From the NCBI GenBank assembly GCA_034401795.1, contig CM067374.1, positions 133,942,300 through 134,006,299 of the forward strand: DNA of 64,000 bases. Reading direction: 5' to 3'. Of this stretch, positions 43,520 to 55,132 are shown piece after piece. The stretch comes from Chaetoderma sp. LZ-2023a (Eukaryota; Mollusca; Caudofoveata; Chaetodermatida; Chaetodermatidae). Below the pieces are notes generated by a model. It was not told the origin of the DNA, ran no database searches, and saw only the letters and a list, made by a program, of their open reading frames with translations. Each line of letters starts with the position of its first letter. Positions within the stretch are counted from its first letter, which is position 1. Position numbers and translations under genes: made by a program.

Positions 43520-44019
43520 NNNNNNNNNNNNNNNNNNNNNNNNNNNNNNNNNNNNNNNNNNNNNNNNNNNNNNNNNNNNNNNNNNNNNNNNNNNNNNNNN
43601 NNNNNNNNNNNNNNNNNNNNNNNNNNNNNNNNNNNNNNNNNNNNNNNNNNNNNNNNNNNNNNNNNNNNNNNNNNNNNNNNNNNNNNNNNNNNNNNNNNNN
43701 NNNNNNNNNNNNNNNNNNNNNNNNNNNNNNNNNNNNNNNNNNNNNNNNNNNNNNNNNNNNNNNNNNNNNNNNNNNNNNNNNNNNNNNNNNNNNNNNNNNN
43801 NNNNNNNNNNNNNNNNNNNNNNNNNNNNNNNNNNNNNNNNNNNNNNNNNNNNNNNNNNNNNNNNNNNNNNNNNNNNNNNNNNNNNNNNNNNNNNNNNNNN
43901 NNNNNNNNNNNNNNNNNNNNNNNNNNNNNNNNNNNNNNNNNNNNNNNNNNNNNNNNNNNNNNNNNNNNNNNNNNNNNNNNNNNNNNNNNNNNNNNNNNNN
44001 NNNNNNNNNNNNNNNNNNN
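43520..44019. other. Assembly gap (500 N)
   Basis: Exactly 500 N, which is probably a placeholder length. It falls inside or at the end of the satellite array; the sequence resuming at 44020 is not satellite. Confidence 0.99.
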
Positions 44020-44785
44020 ATTTCTTTTTAATATAACATATATGTGCCATTAAAACTTTTTTTGTTGATTTTTTCATGTGGTGTTTTATAGGATCGTGTT
44101 GTGTTGAGTTGTTTAGTCAAAATAACATCATCCTTTGGTATTTGTATGTAAGGTAATTTTTAACGCACTTATTGTTTGACACTAAGCATCCCTTTGTCTG
44201 ACCTTCAAAACAACCATATAGGTATTATGTTGAATATTTTCTAATTAATTTTACTTGAAGCTGTTGTAACGGACTAATTTGAAAATATTCAAGTGAATTC
44301 TTGTCTAATCCTAAAAAGGAATAAATCTGAGCTATTTAGTGAGGTATGTATTGCTTGCTGGTCTATGACCACCCTCATGAAAGCAGGATTAAACCCAGCT
44401 AAGTATAACGCATTAATAAATATTTTGAAAACAATTTAGCTGAATGCGGTTCCTCATTTTACCAAGAATAAAGTACGTGCCTGTATGCATATGTGTTTAC
44501 ACATTGTTTCAACAACAATCTCAGTCCTTGGCGGTCCAATCATACGCTTAATTATACTGTCAGCGATCAGTTCATGCGCTTTATAATACTGTCAGTGGTC
44601 AGTTACTGATAATATTTGTTTATTTGCATTGTTCTTTTCTATATAAAGGAATTTTTATTTAATTAAAAAAGTTTATAAATATGATTTAAACATGTATTTT
44701 GACTGCTCAAGGTTAATCTGTGCTTTAAAAAACATTTTTTGTGTGTGGTTCTCTGTTTTCTATCACGTCCAGTTCTTCTCTAAGC
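44020..44785. other. AT-rich sequence, no gene recognised
   Basis: Contains a decayed family-A hairpin near 44229-44293. I searched here for missing anoctamin exons and saw none. Confidence 0.4.
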
Positions 44786-44984
44786 CTTCACCCTTTCACC
44801 GATAGATTCCCCATATTTCATTTTCAAGGCATACAGTAAGACTGTTGAATATTTTGAAATTAATTTAACTGAAAGTTAGGCAGCAACATCTTCCAGTTAA
44901 ATTAATTTTAAAATATTCAAATGGATAAGTTTTATATCATAAAGAACTTAGTTTTTCAGGAATTTGTCAGTGAAAGTGCTAACA
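44786..44984. mobile_element. Family-A foldback MITE
   Basis: CACCCTTTCACCGATAGATTCC and ATTTGTCAGTGAAAGTG ends, with hairpin ACTGTTGAATATTTTGAAAT / AATTTTAAAATATTCAA. Confidence 0.85.
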
Positions 44985-45202
44985 GAGATTGTGTTATTGT
45001 CCCTAATAAAATTGCCAGCAGATTTTTCAAAATATCCGGAATATATACTTTCCATAGGCAGATTTAATTATTTTCCGGTGTTAATGAAAACTTGTAATAT
45101 AGAAATCGTTTCAATGTGAGCCGAAATTACTGTATATTTACAAAATATACACTTATGTACAAATCATGACAGGAAATATCTCAGTCGATTTACCAGAGAG
45201 GA

Positions 45203-45552
45203 ATCTGATCCGTCAATCAAGTATATGACATTATAGTCAAATATGTCACTTGTTAATTGATGTCACAAGCAAAATGATGCAGGTGTGTGCAAGCATTTAC
45301 AAATTTGTCACTAATGTGAACAAATTGTATATTTTTTACTTATGAATTTAAAATTTACTAAACATTCTGTTGAATATTTTGAAATTAATTTAACTTAAAA
45401 CAGTCACCAGTCAAATTAATTTCAAGATATTCAAGAGCTTACCTGACAGTGTATAGTTAGGTACTTTAGAATTTAGATTATGTTAATTCAAGTATCAAAT
45501 CAATTCCAGGCCGTGACAGAAGTGGGCGTGGCATAGCTTGTAATGGATGCTT
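45203..45552. mobile_element. Family-C' MITE
   Basis: AATCTGATCCGTCAATCAAG, TATGTCACTTGTTAATTGATG, hairpin arms near 45367 and 45412, and a single GGGCGTGGCATAGCTTG unit. Confidence 0.75.
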
Positions 45553-45659
45553 CTATTAATTAACATATGGTGCTCCTAATGGCCACTCTTTCTCATACAC
45601 AGTTCTAAGCTGTTTGTATGTTGGTCATGTAAACAGGAAACTGTGCATCTTATTCAACT

Positions 45660-45850
45660 TTTTTAATAATAATAATAAAAATAAAAAATAAAATAATAAT
45701 AATAATAATTTATAGATCATAATAAATACTAATAATAATAATAATAATAATAATAATAGATCATAGTAATAATGGTAATGATAATAATAATAATTCATAA
45801 TTATAGATCAATAATAATTTGTAGCCTTTAATAATAATTCTGTGCAATAA
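45660..45850. repeat. (TAA/AAT)n-rich microsatellite cluster
   Basis: Interrupted AATAAT runs with TAGATCATAATAA interspersed. Confidence 0.9.
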
Positions 45851-46051
45851 TAATTCTACAATTCTGCTCAGGTCTATGTGCTACTGCTAATAGATGACAT
45901 TTGTTAATAAAGCTTTACTTGGATATACAATCAGTTAAATTCAAATTACAAATTTTATATGAATTTGTCAGTATTTATTAGGAAAACATCTACAGATTTT
46001 ACACATTTATTTATGAAAAAAATAATAATCAAATTTCATTAATCTTTCTAA

Positions 46052-46290
46052 TTAACCCTTTAATGGTCGATTTTTCACAAAAATTAACATTTTTCCTCTG
46101 TGTGTCCATTTGCAGGCCAAGATAAGGCAATTAAAAAAAATTTATCACTGGAATGACTGGCTCGATTATCGAGCCAGTCATTCCATTGGTAAATTTTCAA
46201 AAATGGTCTTCTCTTGGTCTGCAAATGGACATTCCTCAAGACCACTGCAGACGCTGGTTTTGGCCGGCTTGACCCTAAAAGTGGTAACCA
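46052..46290. mobile_element. Family-B TTAA-flanked foldback MITE
   Basis: TTAA-CCCTTTAATGGTCG at the left; near-perfect arms TATCACTGGAATGACTGGCT / AGCCAGTCATTCCATTGGTA; outer TTTGCAGGCCAAGA / TCTTGGTCTGCAAATGG. Confidence 0.85.
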
Positions 46291-46756
46291 TCACGAAGTA
46301 TATTTTTGATTATATATACAAATAGAAAATTATAGTCTGAACTGCAACATATTTTATACCCAGCATATCAGTTATCAATCCATTCACAATGTATAAACCT
46401 TAAGTTGCCCACATGCCCTCGAACAAGACTTTCTTCTTTTCAGAACATTAATTTAATGGCTTATTTCGCTCCCGATGACCAATATCTTGCATGATAATGA
46501 TGATATATGGTTTTCTGTGGCTGCAGTAGTTTGACCACATCCTGATGCTGCAATCAGTCGTTCTTCTATGGCGAGTGTTTTATTGTTCTTAGCGAGAGTC
46601 CTTAGCTACCACTTCAGAAAGCTTTCTCATTAGGCTAAACAATTTTAAAACAGCAAGAGAACAATTTTATTTCAAATGAAAAATTCGATTTCAAAGGGTC
46701 AATGAAAAGTCTTTTTGATGATATCAAAAGAAAATTGGTATGACTTCTGATGGTAA

Positions 46757-47165
46757 TGGAGGAATCCATTTCTAGCTATGCCCCACCCATTTCTAGCTAT
46801 GCCCCACCCATTTCTAGCTATGCCCCACCCATTTCTAGCTATGCCCCACCCATTTCTAGCTATGCCCCGCCCATTTCTAGCTACGCTCCACCCACTTTTT
46901 ACTCATGTTTATCAATTTGAAACATTGAAACCTGAATTCCTAGAAATTAAATTTTAAGGTAACTATACACGTAGGCTGTCGTATGCTTTGAAATTAATTT
47001 GAATGAACTGCTGTGCTTCCAGTCAAATTAGTTTCAAAATGTTCAACGGAATGTTTACTAAATTTCAAATCCATCAAAGACATAATTCATTCAATTGTCA
47101 ATTATTTCAATTTTCATGATGGATGACTGCGTGTGATGTCGGCTAACTAGTGACAGAATTTACCT
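46757..47165. mobile_element. Family-C MITE with expanded internal minisatellite
   Basis: GGAGGAATCCATTTCTAGC followed by six 21-bp units (TTTCTAGCTATGCCCCACCC), then AGGTAACTATACACGTAGGC, hairpin arms and GTTTACTAAATTTC. It is close in sequence to the copy at 10683-11360. Confidence 0.82.
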
Positions 47166-47526
47166 TGCCAGTTTATCCATCCATCATATGATGCCATAAT
47201 CAAGTACGTGACGTATATGATGACATCATAATCATGAAGGATGTAGATAAGTATGTCACGAATGCATAATTGGTGACGGACTAAGTGTTGTTGTACGAAC
47301 TGTATGTCTACTATTTAATAAACATTCTGTTGAATATTTTGAAACTAATTTGACTGGGCATAGGCAGCAACAGCACCCAGTAAAATTAGTTTCAAAATAT
47401 TCAACAGCTTATCTGTATCGTTTTCTAGAAATTAATAGTCAGGAATTGATCGATCACAACATGGGCGAAGCGTGAGTGTAGCTTAACTAGGGATGGGTGG
47501 AGTATAGCTAAAACTGGAAGTGTCCA
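47166..47526. mobile_element. Family-C MITE, reverse orientation
   Basis: TGCCAGTTTATCCATCCATC at the left and AAAACTGGAAGTGTCCATT at the right. Hairpin TGTTGAATATTTTGAAACTA / TAGTTTCAAAATATTCAACA is complete. Confidence 0.88.
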
Positions 47527-48001
47527 TTAATTATGATGTCATATACTTGAGTGACAGATTGGATCCCTCCATTCCAGTGATGTTAAAGGTGAGTTTTAAT
47601 GACATGAAGGGCAAAAGAGCACCTCTACGACATCGAGGCAAAGTTTCCATGACATCAAAGGAATGTTTCTATGACATCAAAGGAATGTTTCCATTACATC
47701 AAAGGAATGTTTCCATGACATCATATTGGAGAGGTCTGCATGGTTTCTTGGTTTTAGGCAGTTTGATAAGTGTATTGTTATCTCATTCGTTCTCAGTTGC
47801 CAAGGTAACCCTAACACAAGCGCTCACGTTTACAAGAAGTTAAAGGATGTTATCTCCAAACGTGTAATATATAATTTTGGTTGTCATGGTTATTTTGCCG
47901 GCTGTTATTCTCCAAATACAGCTGCTGCTACTCTAGATCTGAAGCATTCACTGTCATGATGGGTGGGGGAGGGTGTGTTGTCCAGCAATGATACTAATTG
48001 A
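47527..48001. other. Repeat-derived sequence, no gene recognised
   Basis: A short triplication of AATGTTTC(C/T)ATGACATCA lies at 47640-47720. The part from 47780 on resembles sequence near 49060, suggesting another diverged family. Confidence 0.45.
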
Positions 48002-48244
48002 TGAATCCAGTTTTTGCTATGCCCCGCCAATCTTTAGCTATGCTCTACCTACGCTTCATTGTGTTGGGATCGATCGATCGATTCCTGAACTCCCTGACTA
48101 TCAATTTTGAGAAAACTGCAGGTAAGCTGTTGAAAATTTTGAAACTAATTTAACTGGGTTCTGTTGCTGCCAAAATATTCAACAGATTCCCTATTAAATT
48201 GTAAAGACATACAATTCGTACAACGATGCTTAGTCCGTCATCAA

Positions 48245-48827
48245 TTAACCGTTTCACCAATGAATTCCCCGTATCTCGTTTTCAGGGCACCGATACAGGA
48301 AAACTGTTGCAGGGTTCGTACAAACTTGAAAGGCCCTTGAATTTTGGCATCTGCCTTGAAAAGCCTTGAACTTGAAATTTGTCTTGAAAAGTACTGGAAT
48401 TACACCCATTCATCTGAAAAGCCTTGAAAATCAACATTTCCTTCCATGTGATTTCTACTGTTTGCAAAACGTTCACGTACTTATGTAAATAAAGATTTAA
48501 GAAAATTTGATTGGCAAAATCTATCTGGAACCGAGTAAGTTCCAAAATTCAAACTGTAATTTGAAAGGTTCTAAAGGTAAACTGTATGAAATTTTGCACC
48601 AGTGTCATATTCACACTTTGTCCAGGATGCTGGTTCTGAGACCTTGAGAAATCAACTTTTTTAGTCTTGAAAGTCCTTGAATAAGAAAACCTGCCAGCTG
48701 TGTGAACCCTGCGTTGAATATTATGAAGCAATGGCTTCCAGGAAAAATAATTTCAAAATGTTCAATAGAATAAGTTTTATATCATAAAGAATTAACTTTT
48801 TCAGGGATTTGTCAGTGAAAGGGTTAA
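48245..48827. mobile_element. Family-A MITE nested in family C, duplicating TTAA
   Basis: TTAA-CCGTTTCACCAATGAATTCC at the left and GATTTGTCAGTGAAAGGG-TTAA at the right. Its host reads CATCAA-TTAA-GCATTC when the insert is removed, identical in structure to the empty copy at 25.45 kb. It is itself split by 48309-48712. Confidence 0.93.
48309..48712. mobile_element. 404-bp MITE with GCAGGGTTC ends, nested in family A
   Basis: Ends GCAGGGTTCGTAC and GTGTGAACCCTGC are inverted. The flank GTT is duplicated (48306-48308 and 48713-48715), and removing the insert restores ACTGTTGAATATT of family A. Inside are many copies of the phrase CCTTGAAAAG / CTTGAAATTTG. The transposase superfamily is unknown to me; a 3-bp duplication would fit a Harbinger-like enzyme. 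Confidence 0.85.
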
Positions 48828-48940
48828 GCATTCATGACAGACTTATCTAAGCATTCATGACATCATTGATTATGACATCATCCTACACATCATCTAGTTG
48901 ATTATGACGTCATATGATTGATGGGTAAACTGGAAGGTTC

Positions 48941-49454
48941 ACTTCCTGATTACTATCCAAGCAATGCTGCAGGAGGTTAAAGTCTACTAGACCTTTAATT
49001 ATGACAGTGGATGGGCTGAAAGTTGATTAATAATTAGATTATATCATTCGTTTTCCTTTGGTTGGCATGGTAACCTGAGCATAAGAGCAGATCCCGCTGT
49101 TTTATGTTAGATGTATGTATGATTACTGTATTCTGCGGCTGCAATTGTAGAAACATCCTACGGCAGCAATCAGTCCTTTTCCGCTTTTGCCCACTGTTTT
49201 GTCCTCAGCCGAAATCCTTAGGTTCCTCAGTTCCATTCTTGACTTGAGTGGACCGAATTCTACTTTCTTGAGGTCACCTCAAATTAGATGTATTTTGTCA
49301 AAAATAAAAAAAATAAAAAATTTGTATTATCATGTTTGTTATTTGTGCATGTGTCAAGGTAAATTGTCTAGTAAAGCATTTGTCCTGGGAACAATTGTCT
49401 CAATTAGTATCAGTTATTACGATATAATAGTATTTGATTTTAATATATATTTGA
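48941..49454. other. Repeat-derived sequence, no gene recognised
   Basis: Contains a segment (GGCAGCAATCAGTCCTTTTC) related to one near 46540. No coding similarity. Confidence 0.4.
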
Positions 49455-49693
49455 TTAACCCATTCAGGATGAAGCCGGACGAAACCGGCCTCTAATGTGG
49501 TCTTCAGAAATGTCACTTTGCAGACGAATACAGGACTATTTTTTAAAATTTACCACTGAAATGACTGGCTCGGTTTCTGAGCCAGTCATTTCAGTGGTAG
49601 ATTTTAAAAAGTAGTCCTATTAACCGGCAAATGTACCTTTAATAAGCAAATATTTTTGATGTTTTTGAACAAATTTATCCTTTGAAGGGTTAA
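49455..49693. mobile_element. Family-B TTAA-flanked foldback MITE
   Basis: TTAA-CCCATTCAGGATGAAGCCGG and CCTTTGAAGGG-TTAA. Arms TTTACCACTGAAATGACTGG / CCAGTCATTTCAGTGGTAG. Confidence 0.86.
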
Positions 49694-50566
49694 GCAATTT
49701 ATATTCATTATAAAGAATCTATTGAAGTATTAATTTTATTGATCAACGGTAATTGTCGCTGATAAATCAAAACAGAATGTAGCTATTAATAAAAATAAAA
49801 AATCCTAATTCATGTCAGTTAATTATAACCATAAATTCATGTATGTAATAACATAGCGTCACATTAGTGTTTTGTAATTTTTTATACAAATATTAAATTT
49901 TATTGACAAATTTAAAACCACTTCAATTTATATTGATAATAGCAATTAACATTTTGACATTTGCTGCGGCGATAAGGGTTAAAAAAAATGTGGATGCGAA
50001 TATGGGTCATTGCTATGAGCCGGTCATTCTCATGGTAAATCTTAAAAAATAGTCTTCTTGTCCTTATAAATGGACAATCACGAAGCAGAGGTAAATTTTC
50101 TAGGCCTAAATCTTGATCGAATAGAGATGTTATTTTTGTTGATGATGTATACGGTGTGCAATGTGCGGTGGGGCTAGCCGTGTTATTGTTTATTTTACTT
50201 TGATTTAGCTTTACTTTAGTGAGTACTTTGACTTTAGTTTTACATGTCTTTGTACCGTAGATGACATAACAGAACATTATTTAATTTCGCTTTTGCTTTG
50301 TTGCTTTCATATTTTTATACTTGGCTAAATTACATTTATTTATATACTATCTATATATTTATATATCTGGATATATTTTGAACAAATTGTTGTCACTACA
50401 AATGAAATATAAATGTTGTTTTGAGTATCAATTAGATTATTTTGTAAAGTCTTATTTTCTGTTAAGATCTGTTGTTTTGATTTGATTTTTTATGAATTTA
50501 TTAAAATTAGTATTTTGGGAGGTGTACAAGTCGCATGTCATGTATGTGTATCTAAAGCTCTGTCTC
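49694..50566. other. AT-rich sequence with a decayed family-B fragment
   Basis: 49976-50095 keeps ATGAGCCGGTCATTCTCATGG and TAAATGGACAATCACG. The rest shows nothing. Confidence 0.45.
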
Positions 50567-50701
50567 TTAACCCTTTAATTCTCATATCAGTCAAAAATGG
50601 CTTCTGTGATGTGCTTGTAGATTTTCAAAAACAGTCTACAAATGGACATTTTCTGAGAAAATTAAGATTTTCTTGAAAAATTTGAGTGTTTAAAGGGTTA
50701 A
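50567..50701. mobile_element. Short family-B MITE lacking the central palindrome
   Basis: TTAA-CCCTTTAATTCTC and GAGTGTTTAAAGGG-TTAA enclose only 127 bp, so it is an internal-deletion derivative that shows both ends cleanly. Confidence 0.88.
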
Positions 50702-50801
50702 AAAGTTAATTAAAATATCATTTAAAAAAGTTAATTAAAAAATGTGATTTTTTTTTGTTGATCAGTATGTCAGAATATATTACAACTCTTTCTCTATGGA
50801 G

Positions 50802-51295
50802 GAATCCAGTCTGTCACTCGGGTATCTGATGTCATAATCAAATACATCCGTCACATGTTCACTGACGTCACAATCAAAATAATGTAAGTCTGGTCACAAA
50901 GGTAAAAAATTTAAGTGAAATTGTATAATTTTGATGAATTTACAATTTAATAAACATTCTGTTGAATATTTTGAAACTAATTTGACTGGGAGATGTTGCT
51001 GCAATTGGCAGCAACAGCTCCCAATCAAATTAGTTTCAAAATATTCAAATAATTTGAACCTAATTTGATTTGGAGATGTTGCAACCAGGCAAATTAGTTT
51101 CAAAATATTCAACTGCTTACCTGTGTAGTTACCTCAAAATTTTCATTCTGGGAATTCAGGTTTCAAAGCTTTCAAATTAATTCCAATACAACGTGGCCAG
51201 AGCTGAAATAGAAATGGGTGGCGTATGGCTTGAAATGTGCAGGGGTTTAACTAGAAATGGGCAGGGCATAGCTAGAAATGGAACCCTGTGTTTTC
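50802..51295. mobile_element. Family-C' MITE with duplicated hairpin arm
   Basis: GGAGGAATCCAGTCTGTCAC, ACGTCACAATCAAAATAATG, a complete hairpin at 50958-51048, a second right-arm set to 51118, and AGCTAGAAATGG units at 51205-51285. Confidence 0.82.
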
Positions 51296-51874
51296 TAACA
51301 TCTTTAAGAGGAATTTTTCTAATTTCAAAGTTATTTATTTCAATGTTTATGCTTAATAAATTCAATTTATTGTCGGTATGGCCCACCAAAAGGAATATTT
51401 ATTTAGTGATTGGCATCTTGCTTAGAAGTACATAAAACATGTGTAGTTGCTTGGTTAAGTTAACCTGTGGTGCTTGACAATCTGTGCCATCTTTTATATA
51501 TATGCTGTGCAATAAATCTATTTACTAGGTTATTATACAACATTAAGTTATTTACACTTTGTATTATTAGATAGAGTTTAACTTTAATTTATATTTTCAG
51601 GCATATTCTTTTTAAATTCTTCATTACCATTATTGGAATCGGGTGTCCTCTAGGTATTCAGGATGAGAAGAGTTAAACGTTGGATATTTTGCTCAACCTT
51701 TACTGCTATTTATCGAAGTAATGTGTATGATTCTGTTGTTTCCTTGCGTTGTCTGTGTGTGAAACTATTTATATTCCTTTATCAAAACATATATTTGTGT
51801 CAAAATTGTTTAACAATGGTGTTTAAGTTCAAATTTGTCTGCGGGACTTGATGGCTTCTGCTGGCATAAGAACT
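51296..51874. other. AT-rich sequence, no gene recognised
   Basis: Only short ORFs without similarity. Confidence 0.4.
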
Positions 51875-52073
51875 TTAACCCCTTCACTGAGAAATCCCCT
51901 GTATCTCAATTCCAAATAAAGAGCAAAGCTGTTGAATATTTTGAAATTAATATCATTGCAAGCCATTGTTAGGTAGCAACAGCTTCCAGTTATATTAATT
52001 TTAAAACATTCAACAGAGTGCTATACATCGTAAAGAAATTACTTTTTCAGGGATTTGTCGTTGAAAGAGTTAA
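51875..52073. mobile_element. Family-A TTAA-flanked foldback MITE
   Basis: TTAA-CCCCTTCACTGAGAAATCC and ATTTGTCGTTGAAAGAG-TTAA. A family-C copy begins just after it. Confidence 0.87.
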
Positions 52074-52079
52074 TTATCT

Positions 52080-52474
52080 GTCTTAATGGTTTAATGAAGA
52101 AATCAATTTTTAGCGATGCCCCGCCCATCTTTAGCTTAGCTCCACCCACACCTCACTCTTGTTGGGATCGATCAATCCCTGAACTCCTTGACTATCAATT
52201 TCCAGAAAACTATACAGGTAAGCTGATCAATATTTTGAAACTAATTTGACTAGGCGCTGACCAGTCAAATTAGTTTCAAAATATTCAACAGCATGTTTAT
52301 TAAATAGTAAAGACATACAATTCGTGCAACAACGCATAGTCCGTCATCAATTACACGTTTGATACAAATCTAGCTACGTCATTCATGACATCATTGAATA
52401 TAATGTCAGCTTACATGTCACATAGTTGATTATGATGTCATATGATGGATGGATAAACTGGAAAGGTCCATTAT
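52080..52474. mobile_element. Family-C MITE
   Basis: GCGATGCCCCGCCCATC, GTTGGGATCGATCAATCCC, a short hairpin, TTATTAAATAGTAAAGACAT and the right end AAACTGGAAAGGTCCATT. Confidence 0.87.
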
Positions 52475-53215
52475 CAACCCGGCCAGACCTAGCCTCTGCA
52501 ATCGTCTTGAGGATGGTCAAGAAAAGACTTTAAAACTACAGGTAAAATTTTGACAAGGAAATCAAAATACTACCCTATTGAATGCCCATTTGAAGACTAA
52601 AAATGAGTATTTCTTACATTTACAGCTGGAATGACTGGCTCTGGCTATCCCGTGGTAAATTTTCGCCTGCATGGAGGTTCCTTGAAACCGCTGCAGAGGC
52701 TGATTTTGGCTTAAAGCATTAAAAAATTTACTGCTGTCTATTCACTTGTGGCTTGATAACAAAGCGTGTTATTCCAGTGGTAAATTTTCAAAAAATATTC
52801 TCTTGGTCTGAAAATGGATATATCTCGATACCATTGCAGAAGCCGTTTTTGTCTGACTGTTTTATGGGGTTAACTAACCACTATTGTCTGTATACACTAG
52901 TTGGACAAGAATGCTTGTGTATATATATATTATCAATACCATTTATAAGGCATGATCAATCTTAAAATATTGATTGCCATCATAAATAGTGGAACTGAAC
53001 GCTTTAACAATAAATGTTTTCATTAATCATTACCTTGGTGTTTATGTTATTAAATAAAGAAAGCTATATAATGTATTATTATAATAGAATGAAGTTCTGA
53101 GCAACAGGCTCATTGCTTTCATCCGGTGAGAGGGTATGACATTTTGCTCTACCTCTATCTCTTTGTTATTGCCAACAATTCTAATTTCCACCAACATAAT
53201 GATTGGTTCGTTTAA
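52475..53215. other. Two decayed family-B copies, otherwise no gene recognised
   Basis: Fragments CTGGAATGACTGGCTCTGGC near 52626 and TTATTCCAGTGGTAAATTTT near 52770. Confidence 0.45.
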
Positions 53216-53217
53216 TC

Positions 53218-53282
53218 AGTGTGTCTGTGTCTGTCCATCCATCCGTCTCTGTCTGTCTCTCTGTCCGTCCATCCATCCATCC

Positions 53283-53341
<59 letters not shown>

Positions 53342-53384
53342 GGTCTGTCTGCATCTGTCTCTGTTTGTCTGTCTGTCTGTCTGT
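53218..53384. repeat. (CTGT)n / (CATC)n microsatellite
   Basis: A GTCTGTCTGTCT run flanked by CCATCCATCCATCC. It gives Ser/Val/Cys- or Thr/Asp-rich false ORFs in all frames. Confidence 0.97.
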
Positions 53385-53624
53385 GTCCAATCTCGATCAA
53401 GTTTTACGTTCAGCTCGATGTATTGTCTTATATCTCAAGATTGCTTCACCCTATTGAGACTAAACTTGGACACATGCGTCCCTATTTCAACAGGATGGAG
53501 CACAATGATATTGAGGTAAGAGATCAAGGTCACTGTGACATTGGTTGTTAAAGTTTTGGAGATGTAGTTTTAATCTTCATGTTCTGCATTGAGCAACGTT
53601 TAATAACATTAATAATGATACAAG

Positions 53625-54690
53625 GAGCCATGAGAATTTCGTCACTCAATTATATGATGTCATAATCAATTGCATCATTTGCTAGCTGATGTCACAATCA
53701 TAATGATGTATCCAACGTCATCGTGAACATGGAAAACTCTGCCAAGTTTATGAGTTGAATGTATTTGATGGATTTACAATTTAATGAGCAATCTGTTGAA
53801 TATTTTGAAATTAATTTGACTCGGAGATGTTGCTTTCATGTATAGCTACCTTGAAGTTGGGATTCGGGTAATTCAAGGTTCAATAATTAAATTCAAACAT
53901 ACAAAGTGGTTGCAGCTAGCTCGAAATGTGTGAGAGGCTTGCTCGAAATGTGTGAGAGGCTTGCTTGAAATGTGGGAGAGGCTTGCTCGAAATGTGGGAG
54001 AGGCTTGCTCGAAATGTGGGAGAGGCTTGTTAGAAACGTGGGAGAGGCTTGCTCGAAATGCGGGAGAGGCTTGCTCGAAATGCGGAAGAGGATTGCTCAA
54101 AATGTGTGAGAGGATTGCTTGAAATGTGTGAGAGGCTTGCTGGAAATGCGGGAGAGGCTTGCTCGAAATGTGTGAGAGGCTTGTTCGAAATGTGGGAGAG
54201 GCTTGCTCGAAATATGGGAGAGGCTTGCTCGAAATGTGTGAGAGGCTTGTTCGAAATGTGGGAGAGGCTTGCTCGAAATGTGGGAGAGGATTGCTTGAAA
54301 TGTGGGAGAGGCTTGCTTGAGATGTGGGAGAGGATTGCTTGAAATGTGGGAGAGGCTTGCTTGAAATGTGGGAGAGGCTTGCTTGAAATGTGGGAGAGGC
54401 TTGCTTGAAATGTGTGAGAGGCTTGCTGGAAATGCGGGAGAGGCTTGCTCGAAATGTGTGAGAGGCTTGCTCGAAATGTGGGAGAGGATTGCTCGAAATG
54501 TGGGAGAGGCTTGCTTGAGATGTGGGAGAGGATTGCTTGAAATGTGGGAGAGGCTTGCTTGAAATGTGGGAGAGGCTTGCTTGAAATGTGGGAGAGGCTT
54601 GCTTGAAATGTGGGAGAGGCTTGCTAGAGATGTGGGAGAGGATTGAAAATTAATTTCAAAGTATTCAACATAATGTTTATTAAATAGTAA
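53625..54690. mobile_element. Family-C' MITE with a 22-bp minisatellite expansion
   Basis: Body TATATGATGTCATAATCAAT, TCTGTTGAATATTTTGAAAT and GGTAATTCAAGGTTCAA is followed at 53925-54645 by about 33 units of GCTTGCTCGAAATGTGGGAG + AG. It then resumes with AATTTCAAAGTATTCAACAT, GTTTATTAAATAGTAAAGAC. The unit corresponds to the AGCTAGAAATGGGCGGGG segment of ordinary copies. Confidence 0.85.
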
Positions 54691-54824
54691 AGACATACAA
54701 TTCGTACAACTTGACCGCCTATTAAGCGATTATACCGGAATATCCGATTACCCACAGAGTGCTATTTGACCCTGGGTCTTCTCAGGCCGAAATTAGGCTC
54801 ATCGTTAACCGCCGGTCAATGGAG

Positions 54825-55100
54825 GAATCCAATTTTAACTGTGTTCCGCCCATCTGTACCTAAGAGCCATGCACGCTTTGGCCGTGTTGGGCTCAAGCGA
54901 TTCATGCACTCTGAATCTTGATTACCGGAAAAGTATACGGGTAAGCTGTTGAATATTTTTAAACTAATTTGACTGGGTGATGTTACTGGTCATGGCGACA
55001 ACAACGTAGAGTCAAATTAATTTCAAAATATTCAACATAATGTTTATTAAATAGTAAACATACCATTCGTACAACTTGACAGCCTATTAAGTGATTATAC
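54825..55100. mobile_element. Family-C MITE, partial
   Basis: GGAGGAATCCAATTTTAAC, GTTGAATATTTTTAAACTAA and its partner AATTTCAAAATATTCAAC, then TTATTAAATAGTAAAC. The right end is replaced by a segment also found at 54700-54780 (TTATACCGGAATA). Confidence 0.75.
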
Positions 55101-55132
55101 CGGAATAGCTGATTGCCCACAGTGGACTAATG

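Larger units (their letters stand above)
48002..48940. mobile_element. Family-C MITE containing a nested MITE
   Basis: Family-C sequence (ATGCCCCGCCAATC, GTTGGGATCGATCGATCG, CATACAATTCGTACAAC) runs to CCGTCATCAATTAA, is interrupted by 48245-48827, and resumes at TTAAGCATTCATGACAG, ending ATGGGTAAACTGGAAGGTTC. Confidence 0.92.

Noticed and set aside
42323..44077. His/Thr-rich ORFs and ORFs running through the N block
   Set aside because: Satellite sequence and assembly gap; no real protein evidence.
53136..53551. Ser/Val/Cys-rich and Thr/Asp-rich ORFs
   Set aside because: Translations of the CTGT microsatellite.
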